This document shows positions 7,169 to 14,972 of a stretch of DNA of 64,000 nucleotides, in pieces (the first letter of the stretch is position 1; each line of letters begins with the position of its first letter). The notes beneath the pieces were generated by a model, which was not told the origin of the DNA, searched no databases, and saw nothing but the letters and a program-made list of their open reading frames with translations. Source of the DNA: Pseudomonadota bacterium (GTDB lineage: Bacteria > Myxococcota_A > Polyangia > Polyangiales > Polyangiaceae); contig JAEXCN010000353.1 in assembly GCA_023402175.1 (NCBI GenBank), positions 14,244 through 78,243 on the forward strand. The letters run 5' to 3'. The position numbers and the translations under genes are program-made.

Positions 7169-8439
7169 TTGCTACCTCCGTTGCCGCTCTTCGGGCCCGT
7201 GTAGCGGAGGGCAACGCCGTCGCCGACGATCCAGACGTCGTTCGCGCTGCTTCCCCACACGCCGTAGAGGTTCGGCTTCCTTCCGAGCGGCAGCTGCGCC
7301 GTCGCCGGAGTGAACGCCTTGCCGTCGTAGTGCAGGATCGTGCCTGCATCGCCGACCACCCAGATGTCGTCCGGCCCGCTGCCCCAGATCGCGTGGAGCG
7401 GCACCGTCGTCCCCGACGGCACCTTGTCGAAACGCACGTTCCCGGGCACGTAGTGGCGGATCGATCCGAGCGCGCCGACGGCCCAGATGTCGTTCGGGCC
7501 GCTACCCCACATGGCGTCGAACGTGAGCGAGGACTGGCTGTCGATCGACGTCCAGACGAGCGGGTCTTGCCCTTCGCTCGCGCCTCCCTCGCGCGGTGTT
7601 CCATGCAGGAGCAGGCCGCGCTCGATCGAATTCGAGGTGCTGTTGTCGGCCGCCATCCAGACGTCCGACGCCGAGCTGCCCCAGATGCTCCGGACCGTCG
7701 CCGTTCCGGGCACCTGCTTCCATGCCGTGTCCGATTCTCCGGACGTCAGGAGGAGCTGATTCCCGGCCCAGAGATCGTTGTCCCAGTCCGGTTCGGCGAG
7801 ATCGAACATGCGTCCGCCGACGCGAACGTCGCTCGCAGAGCTGCCCCACACCGCGCGGAGGATCGCGCTGTTCCACGGGGAGAACCCCGTCGGCGAGAGC
7901 GTCCATGCGGCCGTTCCGTTCTTGAAGCCGGTCCCGTGCAGGATCGTCGTCGTCGTGCTGACGACCCAGATGTCGTTCGGCCCGCTGCCCCAGATCCCGC
8001 TCAGTGTGTCGAAGACGCCGGTGGGCGTCTGGACCCACGTCTTGCCGTCGTAGTGCATGATCGTTCCGCCCGACCCGATGGCCCAGACGTCGTTCGGTCC
8101 GGTGCCCCAGACGGCCGTGAACGTGCGCAGAGGGTCGAGCGGCGTCGGATGCATGCACCATGCAACGTCGTCGCACGCAGACACCTCCGTGGTGCAGTTC
8201 GGATCGCCGGGCTCGCAGCCGGCGTCGGGCGGCGAGGCGGCGTCAGGCAAAGCAGGCACCTCGACCGGACCCGCCTCCGGAACGGTGCTGCCAGGCTCCT
8301 CGCGCTTGCTGTCGTTCTCGGCGACGGCGCAGCTCGCGAACGAGCCGACGAGGAAGATCATCGAGCCGGCGATCGTCGCCGCCTTCCAGCGACGCGGCGC
8401 GCGCTCACGCGTCGTCTTCACGCTCGTCTCGGCGCTCAT
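7165..8439 (-). CDS. Cassette A gene 5: WGSGxxDxW-repeat propeller lipoprotein
   Basis: This 424-residue lipoprotein begins at the ATG at 8437-8439, which overlaps the TGA of gene 4 (ATGA); an in-frame start 19 codons upstream would lie inside gene 4 and is rejected. It has a basic N-terminus, a hydrophobic segment ending S-F-A-S-C-A, an acidic/Pro linker and a Cys-containing lead (D-P-N-C ... W-C-M-H). Seven W-G-[ST]-[GS]-x-x-D-[VI]-W blades follow, the clearest set in the window, interleaved with H-Y-D-G-K-x-[WF] strands. A seven-bladed secreted propeller anchored by lipid is the best reading. Paralogues are at 16232 and 27602. It is encoded back to back with gene 6, another propeller, suggesting they act as a pair. 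Confidence 0.85.
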   Translation of the reverse strand: MSAETSVKTTRERAPRRWKAATIAGSMIFLVGSFASCAVAENDSKREEPGSTVPEAGPVEVPALPDAASPPDAGCEPGDPNCTTEVSACDDVAWCMHPTPLDPLRTFTAVWGTGPNDVWAIGSGGTIMHYDGKTWVQTPTGVFDTLSGIWGSGPNDIWVVSTTTTILHGTGFKNGTAAWTLSPTGFSPWNSAILRAVWGSSASDVRVGGRMFDLAEPDWDNDLWAGNQLLLTSGESDTAWKQVPGTATVRSIWGSSASDVWMAADNSTSNSIERGLLLHGTPREGGASEGQDPLVWTSIDSQSSLTFDAMWGSGPNDIWAVGALGSIRHYVPGNVRFDKVPSGTTVPLHAIWGSGPDDIWVVGDAGTILHYDGKAFTPATAQLPLGRKPNLYGVWGSSANDVWIVGDGVALRYTGPKSGNGGSK

Positions 8440-9644
8440 TTCGTCGGCTCCAGTCCGGCGTCGCACTCGACCATCAGGCATTTGCCTTCGATGCATGGCT
8501 GTCCCTCACCGAAGTTGCACGCCGTGCCGCAGGCTCCGCAGTTTGCGGGGTTCACTCGGAGGTCGATCTCGCAGCCGTCGCTCGGGTCTCCGTTGCAGTC
8601 CGCGAAGCCCGGGAGGCAGTCGTACGCGCAGAGGCCCTTCTTGCACGAGCCGACCTGGTTCGCGCGGGCCGCCGGGCAGAAGTTCATGCAAGCGCCGCAG
8701 TTGAACGGATCGCTCAGGAGGTCCATGCATCCCTCCGGGCACGTCGCGCGGCCTAGCTTCTCGCACGTGTCGAGGCACTTGGGGCCCGTGCCGTCGTCGC
8801 GGCACACCTGGTCGGGACCGCACTTGATCCCGCAGCCGCCGCAGTTGTTGAGATCCTTCGTGATGTCGGTCTCGCAGCCGTTCGAGCCGCAGCCGGTCTT
8901 CAGATCATTGTTGCAGTCTGCATGTCCGCCGGTGCACTGCAGCTGCCCGCATTGTCCCTTCGCGCAGCCGTAGGTCGTGTACGGAGGCAGGGGGGAGCAC
9001 GCGTCTTCCGGGAACTGGCATTCGTTCCCGCACGCGCCGCAGTTCGCCGAGTCCGTCCGGAGGTCGGTGCATCCGCGTCCGCAGTCGACGAGACCGTTCG
9101 AGCAGCCGCACTTGCCGTTGATGCAACGGACGTCGGGCGCGCACGCATGACCGCACGTCCCGCAGTTCTCGGGATCGGCGTTGACGTTGGTCTCGCAGCC
9201 GTCGTCGAGCAGGCCGTTGCAGTCGCGGAAGACGCGCGGGGGCTGCATGAAGCCGCCTTCCTTGATCATGCAGCCGAGCACGCACTCGCCGTCGACGCAC
9301 CGGGCGTCCATGTTGACGGACTCGAATCCTCCACAGCGATTGCCGCACGCGCCGCAGTTCGCGGCATCGTTCAGGAGGTTCGTCCCGCACTTCGGGAACG
9401 GCTTCGTCCCGCACGTGGCGTACGGAAACGTGCACTCCGTCCCCATGCATGCGAGGACCTTCTCCGGCGCGGGCGTCGCCTCCGCGTCACCGCCGTCGGG
9501 CGGAGGTGGCGTGAAGCTCGGGGGTACCGTCGTGCCTGCATCGGGTTCTTCGCGGCCGAGCGAGACGGTGTCTTCGCACGCGACTGCGATGAGGGCGAAG
9601 CAGGACAGGCCGAGAACGGCGAATCGTCTTGAGGTCGAGGACAA
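8436..9644 (-). CDS. Cassette A gene 4: Cys-rich lipoprotein with NCGACG repeats
   Basis: A 402-residue lipoprotein (lipobox I-A-V-A-C-E-D) followed by a Pro/acidic linker and a very Cys-rich body. It has six repeats of the type N-C-G-A-C-G-x-x-C, spaced by D-C-N-G-x-x-x-D-G-C-E-x-[DN]-[IV] units. The fifth repeat deviates (N-C-G-A-C-M-N-F-C), as the fifth repeat does in both paralogues. It probably forms an elongated disulfide-rich rod outside the cell. Repeats of this type are common in myxobacterial exported proteins and have no known catalytic role. The conserved tail is D-A-G-L-E-P-T-K. It starts 54 bases after the TPR gene stop at 9699 and couples to gene 5 by ATGA. Paralogues are at 14973 and 28774. 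Confidence 0.86.
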   Translation of the reverse strand: MSSTSRRFAVLGLSCFALIAVACEDTVSLGREEPDAGTTVPPSFTPPPPDGGDAEATPAPEKVLACMGTECTFPYATCGTKPFPKCGTNLLNDAANCGACGNRCGGFESVNMDARCVDGECVLGCMIKEGGFMQPPRVFRDCNGLLDDGCETNVNADPENCGTCGHACAPDVRCINGKCGCSNGLVDCGRGCTDLRTDSANCGACGNECQFPEDACSPLPPYTTYGCAKGQCGQLQCTGGHADCNNDLKTGCGSNGCETDITKDLNNCGGCGIKCGPDQVCRDDGTGPKCLDTCEKLGRATCPEGCMDLLSDPFNCGACMNFCPAARANQVGSCKKGLCAYDCLPGFADCNGDPSDGCEIDLRVNPANCGACGTACNFGEGQPCIEGKCLMVECDAGLEPTK

Positions 9645-9698
9645 GGCTGCCTCCCAGAGCGTTTGAGGCCCGGGCGAGAGTGATTGTCGAACCGCCGC

Positions 9699-10457
9699 TC
9701 AGCGCGGCGACGAGAAGAGATCGGCGAGATGAGACCGATGGTTCGATGTCGGGTAGCGCTGTTGGAACTCGCTCCATCGGCGCTCTGCCTCAGCGCGGCG
9801 GCCGAGGTAGAGCAGAGCTTCGATCGCGAGCGCTTCGCGCTCCTGCGTGAACCGCCCGTTCGCGAAGTCCCGCTCGTGCTTGTCACACAGCGCGAGCGTG
9901 TCGGCGGGACGGGAACGGAGCGCGTCTTGCGCGCGGTCGAGCAGATCGATCTCGGCGCTCTCGCTCGCCGCAGGACGGGCAGGGGCGCTCGGTACGGGGG
10001 CACGCGGGGCGCGACGCGCGAGCGCGACGTTCGACGGTGCCGGAGCCGGAGCGGCATTCGCCGGCGGAACCGCCGTCGGCAACTCGTCGGGGTGGACGGC
10101 CGGCGGATCGTCCGCGCGCTTCTCGTCGATCGCCACCGGGTGAGGCGAGATCGGCGAAGGAGCGCTCGTGGCGACGAGCGCCGGTCCGGTCTCCTGCGTG
10201 CGCATGTCCACGACGGCCACCCCGGCGATCGCGAGGAGCCCTACGCCTGCTACGGTCACGAGCCGCGGCCACGACCACGCGGTCGCTCGCGTGCTTGCGA
10301 GCGAGCCGTGGGCGGCCTCGAGCTTCTGCGCGAGTCGCTCGATGTGCGCGCTGTCCGGTCCCGAATCCAGCCTCTCGGCCTCGAGATCCGCTCGAAGGAA
10401 CGAGGGCACGGCGTCGGGAGAATCCACAATGCGCGGAGGATCACGGAACGCGCTCAT
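9699..10457 (-). CDS. Cassette A gene 3: membrane protein with periplasmic TPR-like domain, putative anti-sigma factor
   Basis: The 252-residue product has about 65 cytoplasmic residues, one transmembrane helix (L-V-T-V-A-G-V-G-L-L-A-I-A-G-V-A-V-V), a long Ala/Pro linker and a C-terminal helical domain of about 90 residues (A-Q-D-A-L-R-S-R-P-A ... L-G-R-R-A-E-A-E) that looks like TPR units. The ATG at 10455-10457 overlaps the TGA of the sigma factor gene (ATGA). Position and topology suggest an anti-sigma factor, but no zinc-binding H-x3-C-x2-C motif is visible, so this is inference. Paralogues with identical layout are at 14063 and 29979. The periplasmic domain could sense the lipoproteins encoded downstream. 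Confidence 0.7.
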   Translation of the reverse strand: MSAFRDPPRIVDSPDAVPSFLRADLEAERLDSGPDSAHIERLAQKLEAAHGSLASTRATAWSWPRLVTVAGVGLLAIAGVAVVDMRTQETGPALVATSAPSPISPHPVAIDEKRADDPPAVHPDELPTAVPPANAAPAPAPSNVALARRAPRAPVPSAPARPAASESAEIDLLDRAQDALRSRPADTLALCDKHERDFANGRFTQEREALAIEALLYLGRRAEAERRWSEFQQRYPTSNHRSHLADLFSSPR

Positions 10458-11017
10458 CGCTGGCCCTTCAGTTCGAGGCGACGCGCGGCCGCGAGGATTT
10501 CCTTCTTTGCGGAGCTGTGGCGGTAGTAGGCGGTCTGCAACGGACAGCCGACGGCCTCCGCCACTTCTGCCATCGACAGCTCCTCGAGCTCGTAGAGGAC
10601 GAACACGGTGCGCCGCGGCTCGTCGAGGATCGCGAGGAGGCGATCGAGCCGCGCGCGCATCTCGTTCACTTGCGCGGTCGACTCCGGGCAATCGGGCGAC
10701 GGCTCGTCGAGCTCGTCGATATCCATGCTGCTCGGAGGCGGCCGCGACTTGCGATGCCGTACCGCCTCGCGCACGCAGATGCGATAGAGCCACGCCTTGA
10801 GCTGGTTGCGCTCCTCGTACGTGGCGAGCGCGCGATGGACGATGATGAAGACGTCCTGCGAGAGGTCGTCGAGATCGGCCGTCGGCACGCCGAGCCGGCG
10901 CAGCAGGCGCCACACGAACGCGCCGTGCTCCCTGAAGAGCTCGGCGCTCGATCGAACCGGCGCTCCGTCCACCATGCGTGGGGAAAGAGCTACCGTCGAT
11001 GAGCCGAACGCCACCAC
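10454..11017 (-). CDS. Cassette A gene 2: ECF-type RNA polymerase sigma factor
   Basis: This 187-residue protein has the two-domain ECF layout. Region 2 (about 25-90) has E-L-F-R-E-H-G-A-F-V-W, D-L-S-Q-D-V-F and A-W-L-Y-R-I-C. Region 4 (about 120-180) has R-T-V-F-V-L-Y-E-L-E-E-L-S-M-A-E-V-A-E-A-V-G-C and a recognition helix. The first ATG (11015-11017) was used; an ATG at codon 15 (10975) is equally possible. It should direct RNA polymerase to a dedicated promoter set, most simply its own cassette. It is coupled to the membrane TPR gene by ATGA and lies 60 bases after the gene-1 stop. It is related to the sigma genes at 13524 and 30743, clearly different from housekeeping sigma. Confidence 0.88.
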   Translation of the reverse strand: MVAFGSSTVALSPRMVDGAPVRSSAELFREHGAFVWRLLRRLGVPTADLDDLSQDVFIIVHRALATYEERNQLKAWLYRICVREAVRHRKSRPPPSSMDIDELDEPSPDCPESTAQVNEMRARLDRLLAILDEPRRTVFVLYELEELSMAEVAEAVGCPLQTAYYRHSSAKKEILAAARRLELKGQR

Positions 11018-11038
11018 AGAAAGTACAAAGGCGAGCCG

Positions 11039-11067
11039 CTGGAGACTTTATGGAAAAAAGTTTCCAG
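11039..11067. promoter_or_regulatory. AT-rich imperfect palindrome upstream of sigma factor A
   Basis: CTGGAGACT (11039-11047) and AGTTTCCAG (11059-11067) match in 8 of 9 positions as an inverted repeat around an 11-base A-rich core. It sits in the 60-base gap between cassette A gene 1 and the sigma gene, 22 to 50 bases before the sigma start codon. It could be an operator, promoter element or weak terminator. Low GC here contrasts strongly with the surroundings. Confidence 0.4.
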
Positions 11068-11077
11068 AAAGTGAGCG

Positions 11078-12172
11078 CTACCGTGGTCCGAAGCGCAAGG
11101 TGAGCCCTACGCTCCCGGCGAGCCCGATCGGAGCCGCTCGATGCAGCGTGATCTGCCGGTCGGTCCGATCCTGGAACGTGAACCGATCACGAAGGACGAG
11201 CACGGCGAGCTGAGCCGAGAGCCATGGCTCGATCCGCACGGGCTTTGGCGCACGCGAGAGCTCGAACCCCACTCGCGCTTCGATCGGAACGTCGAGCAGA
11301 GGCCGCGTCGACATCCCGCCGAGAGCCGGCGCCGAGGCGTCGAGCCAGCCTCCATCGACGCCCGTGCAGAGCGTGACGCTCGCCGAGCTCCGTCGGGCTG
11401 CGAGAAGGCATGCGAGCAGGCTGAGCGATTTCCTCTCGAGATGTACTTCCGGCTGCGTCCCGGCGGCTCGTGTCGGCCAGAGCTGACCGCGCGCGATGAA
11501 CGAGAGCCGATTCACCGGCGGATGGACGATCGCGCCACCTTCGAGCCCCCACGAGATCCCGGGCAGGATGCCGGACCCGGCCGTCAGACCTGCTGCGGGA
11601 GCCACGCTCCACGTCGGCTTCGGCCGCGTCTCCGTCCGCACCGTAGGCCGGGGCTCGGCCGGCCTCGGTGGCGTCGGGATCGGCGCGCCTTGGTCGACGG
11701 GCGGCAGCTGCGGCATGGGCGCTGCGGAAGTGCCCGGCGGAGGGCCCGGCAGCATCCTCGGCGGCCCGATCATGATCGAGAGCACGACGGCGAGCGTCTC
11801 GATCCCCTTCGTGCAGTCCTCGGCATCGATGAGGACGTCGCGCTGACCGACCTCCGCTCCGGAAGCATCGCGCTCGTTGATGTGGACCTGCCACTGCGCG
11901 TCGACCCGTGGAGCTACCGAGACGATGAGCGTCGCATCGGCCCCGGCTTCGTTCGTGAACGGGTCACGTTCGAGCCGCCGCTCGACGGCCTTCTCGATCA
12001 CCGCCGCTCCTCCGCAGGCCTCGACCACGGCTCGCGGCTCGCTCAGGACCAGGGCAAACCGCGCGACGTGCTCGCTGGCTGCGGCGGCCTGGGTCGTCGG
12101 CTCGGCATTCGCGACGCGGGCAATGGTTGCGAGCACCGCGATGGACGCTGCGCAACTCTTCAAGCGCGCCAT
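11078..12172 (-). CDS. Cassette A gene 1: exported protein with two-Cys N-terminal domain and probable beta-barrel
   Basis: This 364-residue product has a signal peptide cleaved near A-N-A, then a domain of about 100 residues with one Cys near its start (V-V-E-A-C-G-G) and one in A-E-D-C-T-K-G. A Pro-rich linker follows (P-P-V-D-Q-G-A-P-I-P-T-P-P), then about 170 residues of alternating amphipathic strands ending R-F-G-P-R, consistent with an outer-membrane beta-barrel. An in-frame start 8 codons upstream (12196) is possible; the ATG at 12170-12172 gives the better signal peptide. It is homologous to the proteins at 12364 and 31488, each the first gene of its cassette. I do not recognise a named family. 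It may anchor, export or sense the lipoproteins encoded downstream. Confidence 0.72.
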   Translation of the reverse strand: MARLKSCAASIAVLATIARVANAEPTTQAAAASEHVARFALVLSEPRAVVEACGGAAVIEKAVERRLERDPFTNEAGADATLIVSVAPRVDAQWQVHINERDASGAEVGQRDVLIDAEDCTKGIETLAVVLSIMIGPPRMLPGPPPGTSAAPMPQLPPVDQGAPIPTPPRPAEPRPTVRTETRPKPTWSVAPAAGLTAGSGILPGISWGLEGGAIVHPPVNRLSFIARGQLWPTRAAGTQPEVHLERKSLSLLACLLAARRSSASVTLCTGVDGGWLDASAPALGGMSTRPLLDVPIEARVGFELSRAPKPVRIEPWLSAQLAVLVLRDRFTFQDRTDRQITLHRAAPIGLAGSVGLTLRFGPR

Positions 12173-12363
12173 GCCGCTCGGATCCGCTGCCGGCAAACCA
12201 CCGGGCGCAGTCTACAGCGTTACGGGCAGCGACGTGCGTGCGGTTGCGCTCGCGTTCTCTCCTCCTTGCCTTCGACCTACGCGAGGCGCGGAACGAGGCT
12301 CGCTCCGCCTCAATCCCGAGAGCCGTCGCCACGCCTTATCGCGTAGAGTTTCGCCTGAACGCC
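12173..12363. promoter_or_regulatory. Divergent promoter region between cassettes A and B
   Basis: This 191-base spacer separates the first genes of cassettes A (minus) and B (plus), which point away from each other, so promoters for both must lie here or overlap the gene starts. Local GC is somewhat lower (for example TACAGCGTTACGG near 12213 and TTATCGCGTAGAGTTT near 12337). I cannot assign exact -35/-10 elements. Confidence 0.5.
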
Positions 12364-13464
12364 TTGGGATTGCACGGCGGCGCGAGGAACCGGAGGTGGA
12401 GGTCGACGACGGCGTCGGGCGTGCTCTTGCTCTGTGCCTCGTGGGCATCGACGGCAGACGCGGCACCGTTCGACCTCACGTGGACGGCGCCGGAGGGATG
12501 TCCGTCGCGCCAGGAGGTGGTCGCGGCGACGCGGGATCGCCTCGGCGAGAGCGAAACGACTGCGCCGCCGGAGCTCTTCGTGCGCGGTACGGTGCTCGCA
12601 GACAAGGGGCGGTTCGTCGTCTCGTTCGTCGTGCAGGACGCGACTGGCGTGGACGTCGGAGAGCGCGAAGTACACGTGCAGGGGCAGAGCTGCCGGGCGA
12701 TCGAAGGGCCTGCTGCGCTCGTGCTCGCGACGATGATCTCCGTCGTGCGACCTCGAGCCGAGACGTCTCCGAAGCCCCACGCCGTGCCGCGAGAGCCTGG
12801 AGCTGCGCCTGAAGAGCAAGGCGACGCCGCGCACCCGCGCGAGCCGATCCTCCCGACGCACATCGGCCCGCCGGATCGAGCTCCAGCCGCGCTACGGCCC
12901 TCACCTGCGCCCGAGCCGAAGGTCGCGCCAGCGCCGCCATCACCTCCGTCACGTCGCGCGCTCGGCGTAGCGGCCGTCGGTTCGGCCGGGATCCTTCCGC
13001 GAGCAGGTGCCGGCGTCGCGCTGCGAGCCAGCTACCTCCATCGATCGGTTCTCTTCATCGGGATCGAGTCGAGCTTCGAGACCGGCGCTTCGGTGCACGC
13101 CGGGCGCGGTGACGTCGGCTTCCAGCTCCTGAGCGGATCGCTTCTTACCGGCGCGCGCGTGGTGCGAGCGGCGGCGTTCGAGATCGTTCCCGTGCTCGCG
13201 GCGCGTGCAGGCGTCCTGCGGACGACGCCCAGCGGCTTCCAGGTCGTGAACGCGCAGGCGCATCCGATGGCGCTCGCGGGCGTCGGCGCCCTCTTGCGGG
13301 CGTCGCTCGGCGCGCACCTCCATGCGGAAGCTCTACCTCAAGCGGAGCTCGCGCTCGTCCGCGACGTCTTTCAGGCCGGCGAGGGCAGGACGACGTACTT
13401 GCTCCACCAGCCCTCGATCGTCGCTGCACGGCTCACGGTTGGCATTGGCTATGAATTTCCATAG
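12364..13464 (+). CDS. Cassette B gene 1: exported protein with two-Cys N-terminal domain and probable beta-barrel
   Basis: About 366 residues. No ATG fits: the only in-frame ATG (12127) adds about 79 Arg-rich residues without signal character. A TTG at 12364 or 12370 gives a clean signal peptide (G-V-L-L-L-C-A-S-W-A ... A-D-A), so the start is uncertain by a few codons. The mature N-terminus has the two-Cys domain (P-E-G-C-P-S ... G-Q-S-C-R-A), then a Pro-rich linker, then glycine-rich amphipathic strands ending G-I-G-Y-E-F-P, typical of a barrel closing strand. It is homologous to the genes at 11078 and 31488; the motif V-G-x-R-[DE]-V is shared with A. It lies 59 bases before its sigma gene. 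Confidence 0.7.
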   Translation: MGLHGGARNRRWRSTTASGVLLLCASWASTADAAPFDLTWTAPEGCPSRQEVVAATRDRLGESETTAPPELFVRGTVLADKGRFVVSFVVQDATGVDVGEREVHVQGQSCRAIEGPAALVLATMISVVRPRAETSPKPHAVPREPGAAPEEQGDAAHPREPILPTHIGPPDRAPAALRPSPAPEPKVAPAPPSPPSRRALGVAAVGSAGILPRAGAGVALRASYLHRSVLFIGIESSFETGASVHAGRGDVGFQLLSGSLLTGARVVRAAAFEIVPVLAARAGVLRTTPSGFQVVNAQAHPMALAGVGALLRASLGAHLHAEALPQAELALVRDVFQAGEGRTTYLLHQPSIVAARLTVGIGYEFP

Positions 13465-13523
13465 GTTGCGAAAATCGACAGGCACGCTTTAGAAAAATCC
13501 GAGCCACGAGCACTCAGAGCTGT

Positions 13524-14066
13524 GTGAACGCGTCGCTCCTTCGCGTCGTCGGCAGCGTGGTGGAGGCTCGTGAGAGCGCCACTTCTGAGCCGATGACGTT
13601 CGAAGATCTCTTCCACGGCTACCTCGAGTTCGTATGGCGTAGCCTGCGACACTTCGGCGTCGCCGAGAGGGATCTCGAGGACCAGACCCAGGAGGTCTTC
13701 CTCGTTGCGCACCGTCATCTCGCCGACGTGAACGTCGAACATCCGCGCGCGTGGCTCTACGGAATCGCGCGCCGATGCGCGGCGGGGTATCGGCGGCGCA
13801 GCCATCGTCGTCACGAGACGAGCGTCGAGGCCGTCCCCGAGAGCAGTCACAGCCGCGATCCGGCTGCGGGGGTCGAAATCGATCGCCTCGCGCCTGTCCT
13901 CGCGATGCTCGACGAGGACAAGCGCACCGTATTCCTCCTCCACGACGTGGAAGAAATGCCGATGCGCGAGGTCGCCGAGGCCGTCGGCTGCCAGCTCTCT
14001 ACCGCGTACGCACGGCTCTACGCCGCGCGCCGCGAGCTCGCGAAGGCCATTCGAGAGGCTCCATGA
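13524..14066 (+). CDS. Cassette B gene 2: ECF-type RNA polymerase sigma factor
   Basis: A 180-residue two-domain sigma factor. Region 2 (about 24-95) has D-L-F-H-G-Y-L-E-F-V-W, D-Q-T-Q-E-V-F-L-V and A-W-L-Y-G-I-A. Region 4 (about 120-175) has R-T-V-F-L-L-H-D-V-E-E-M-P-M-R-E-V-A-E-A-V-G-C. The start is GTG at 13524; an ATG at 13593 (M-T-F-E-D-L-F) would also give an intact domain. The stop overlaps the ATG of the membrane TPR gene (ATGA). Region 4 is very like that of the cassette A sigma, so the two may recognise related promoters and could cross-talk. The 59-base gap before it contains the AT-rich stretch TTTAGAAAAA. Confidence 0.88.
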   Translation: MNASLLRVVGSVVEARESATSEPMTFEDLFHGYLEFVWRSLRHFGVAERDLEDQTQEVFLVAHRHLADVNVEHPRAWLYGIARRCAAGYRRRSHRRHETSVEAVPESSHSRDPAAGVEIDRLAPVLAMLDEDKRTVFLLHDVEEMPMREVAEAVGCQLSTAYARLYAARRELAKAIREAP

Positions 14067-14941
14067 AGATCGATCCCCCCGACGCCCCGAACAGCCCTCT
14101 CGTCACCGACGAAGGCGGCGACGCGGAGTCGCTCCGGGACGCCGTGCGTGCGCTGCGAAGCCCGCGCCCGAGCCCTGAAGCTGCGGCGCGCATCACGAAG
14201 CACCTCGTGGCAGCAGGCGCGCTCGCTCCGGGACTTGCCCCGGAGAAGCTGGCCGGCTCGAGCTCGGCCGCGCGTACCGCGAGCAGGCTCGGACACTACA
14301 AGGCGAGCGCGCTCGTGCTCGCGGTCGCGGTCGGCACCCTGGTCGCGGCACGTGGAACGTGGACCTCCGACGCGCCTTCGGTCGCGAGCGCCGGCGCTGC
14401 TGCGACCTCGCCCGCCGCCGCTCCGGCGAGCACCGCGCCGAGCGGGGCCGAGCGTGACGTCGAAGCGAAGCGCATGCCCGAGATCGATGCCCCGGCGCCG
14501 GTCACCGCCGTCTCGGTCGACGCGCTGCCTTCCGCAGCGCCGAAAGCGCGCGCATCGGCCGGCGCGGGATCGTCGAACGACGGGAGCGCCCGCACGATGT
14601 CCGAGCGTGCCGCTGCGAAGACCGCCACGCCGGAGTTGCTGCTCGTTCGGCGGGCGCAAGACGCGCTCGTCTCGGACCCGGCGCGCGCGCTGTCGCTCGC
14701 GAACGAGCACGCCTCGCTCTTCCCGGGTGGCGAGCTCACGCAGGAGCGCGAGGTCGTCGCCGTCGACGCGCTCTCGAAGCTCGGCCGGCGAGAGGACGCG
14801 CTCCTCCGCGCCCGTGCGCTCGTCCGCAAGTTCCCGCGGACTCCATACGTGGCGCATCTCGAAAAGGCGATCGGCCAGCCGCTGACCGTCCACGACGCGC
14901 ACGGCGAGGCAGCGAATCACGACTTCAACTCGACGCCGTGA
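14063..14941 (+). CDS. Cassette B gene 3: membrane protein with periplasmic TPR-like domain, putative anti-sigma factor
   Basis: 292 residues: an N-terminal cytoplasmic part of about 90 residues with a helical segment (S-L-R-D-A-V-R-A-L), one transmembrane helix (A-S-A-L-V-L-A-V-A-V-G-T-L-V-A-A), a long Ala/Pro/Ser linker, then a C-terminal helical domain (V-R-R-A-Q-D-A-L-V-S-D-P-A-R-A-L ... L-G-R-R-E-D-A-L). The ATG at 14063 overlaps the sigma stop (ATGA). The layout matches the genes at 9699 and 29979; the G-x-L-T-Q-E-R-E motif is shared closely with A (G-R-F-T-Q-E-R-E). The anti-sigma role is inferred from operon position and topology; no zinc motif is present. Confidence 0.7.
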   Translation: MKIDPPDAPNSPLVTDEGGDAESLRDAVRALRSPRPSPEAAARITKHLVAAGALAPGLAPEKLAGSSSAARTASRLGHYKASALVLAVAVGTLVAARGTWTSDAPSVASAGAAATSPAAAPASTAPSGAERDVEAKRMPEIDAPAPVTAVSVDALPSAAPKARASAGAGSSNDGSARTMSERAAAKTATPELLLVRRAQDALVSDPARALSLANEHASLFPGGELTQEREVVAVDALSKLGRREDALLRARALVRKFPRTPYVAHLEKAIGQPLTVHDAHGEAANHDFNSTP

Positions 14942-14972
14942 CTTCTGTCACGGCTTGCCGCGAAAGAACCGC

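Noticed and set aside
8436..9644. Regular Cys-repeat DNA as a possible CRISPR or tandem-repeat array
   Set aside because: The repeats are at the protein level only; the DNA units differ in length and sequence and lie in a clean reading frame.
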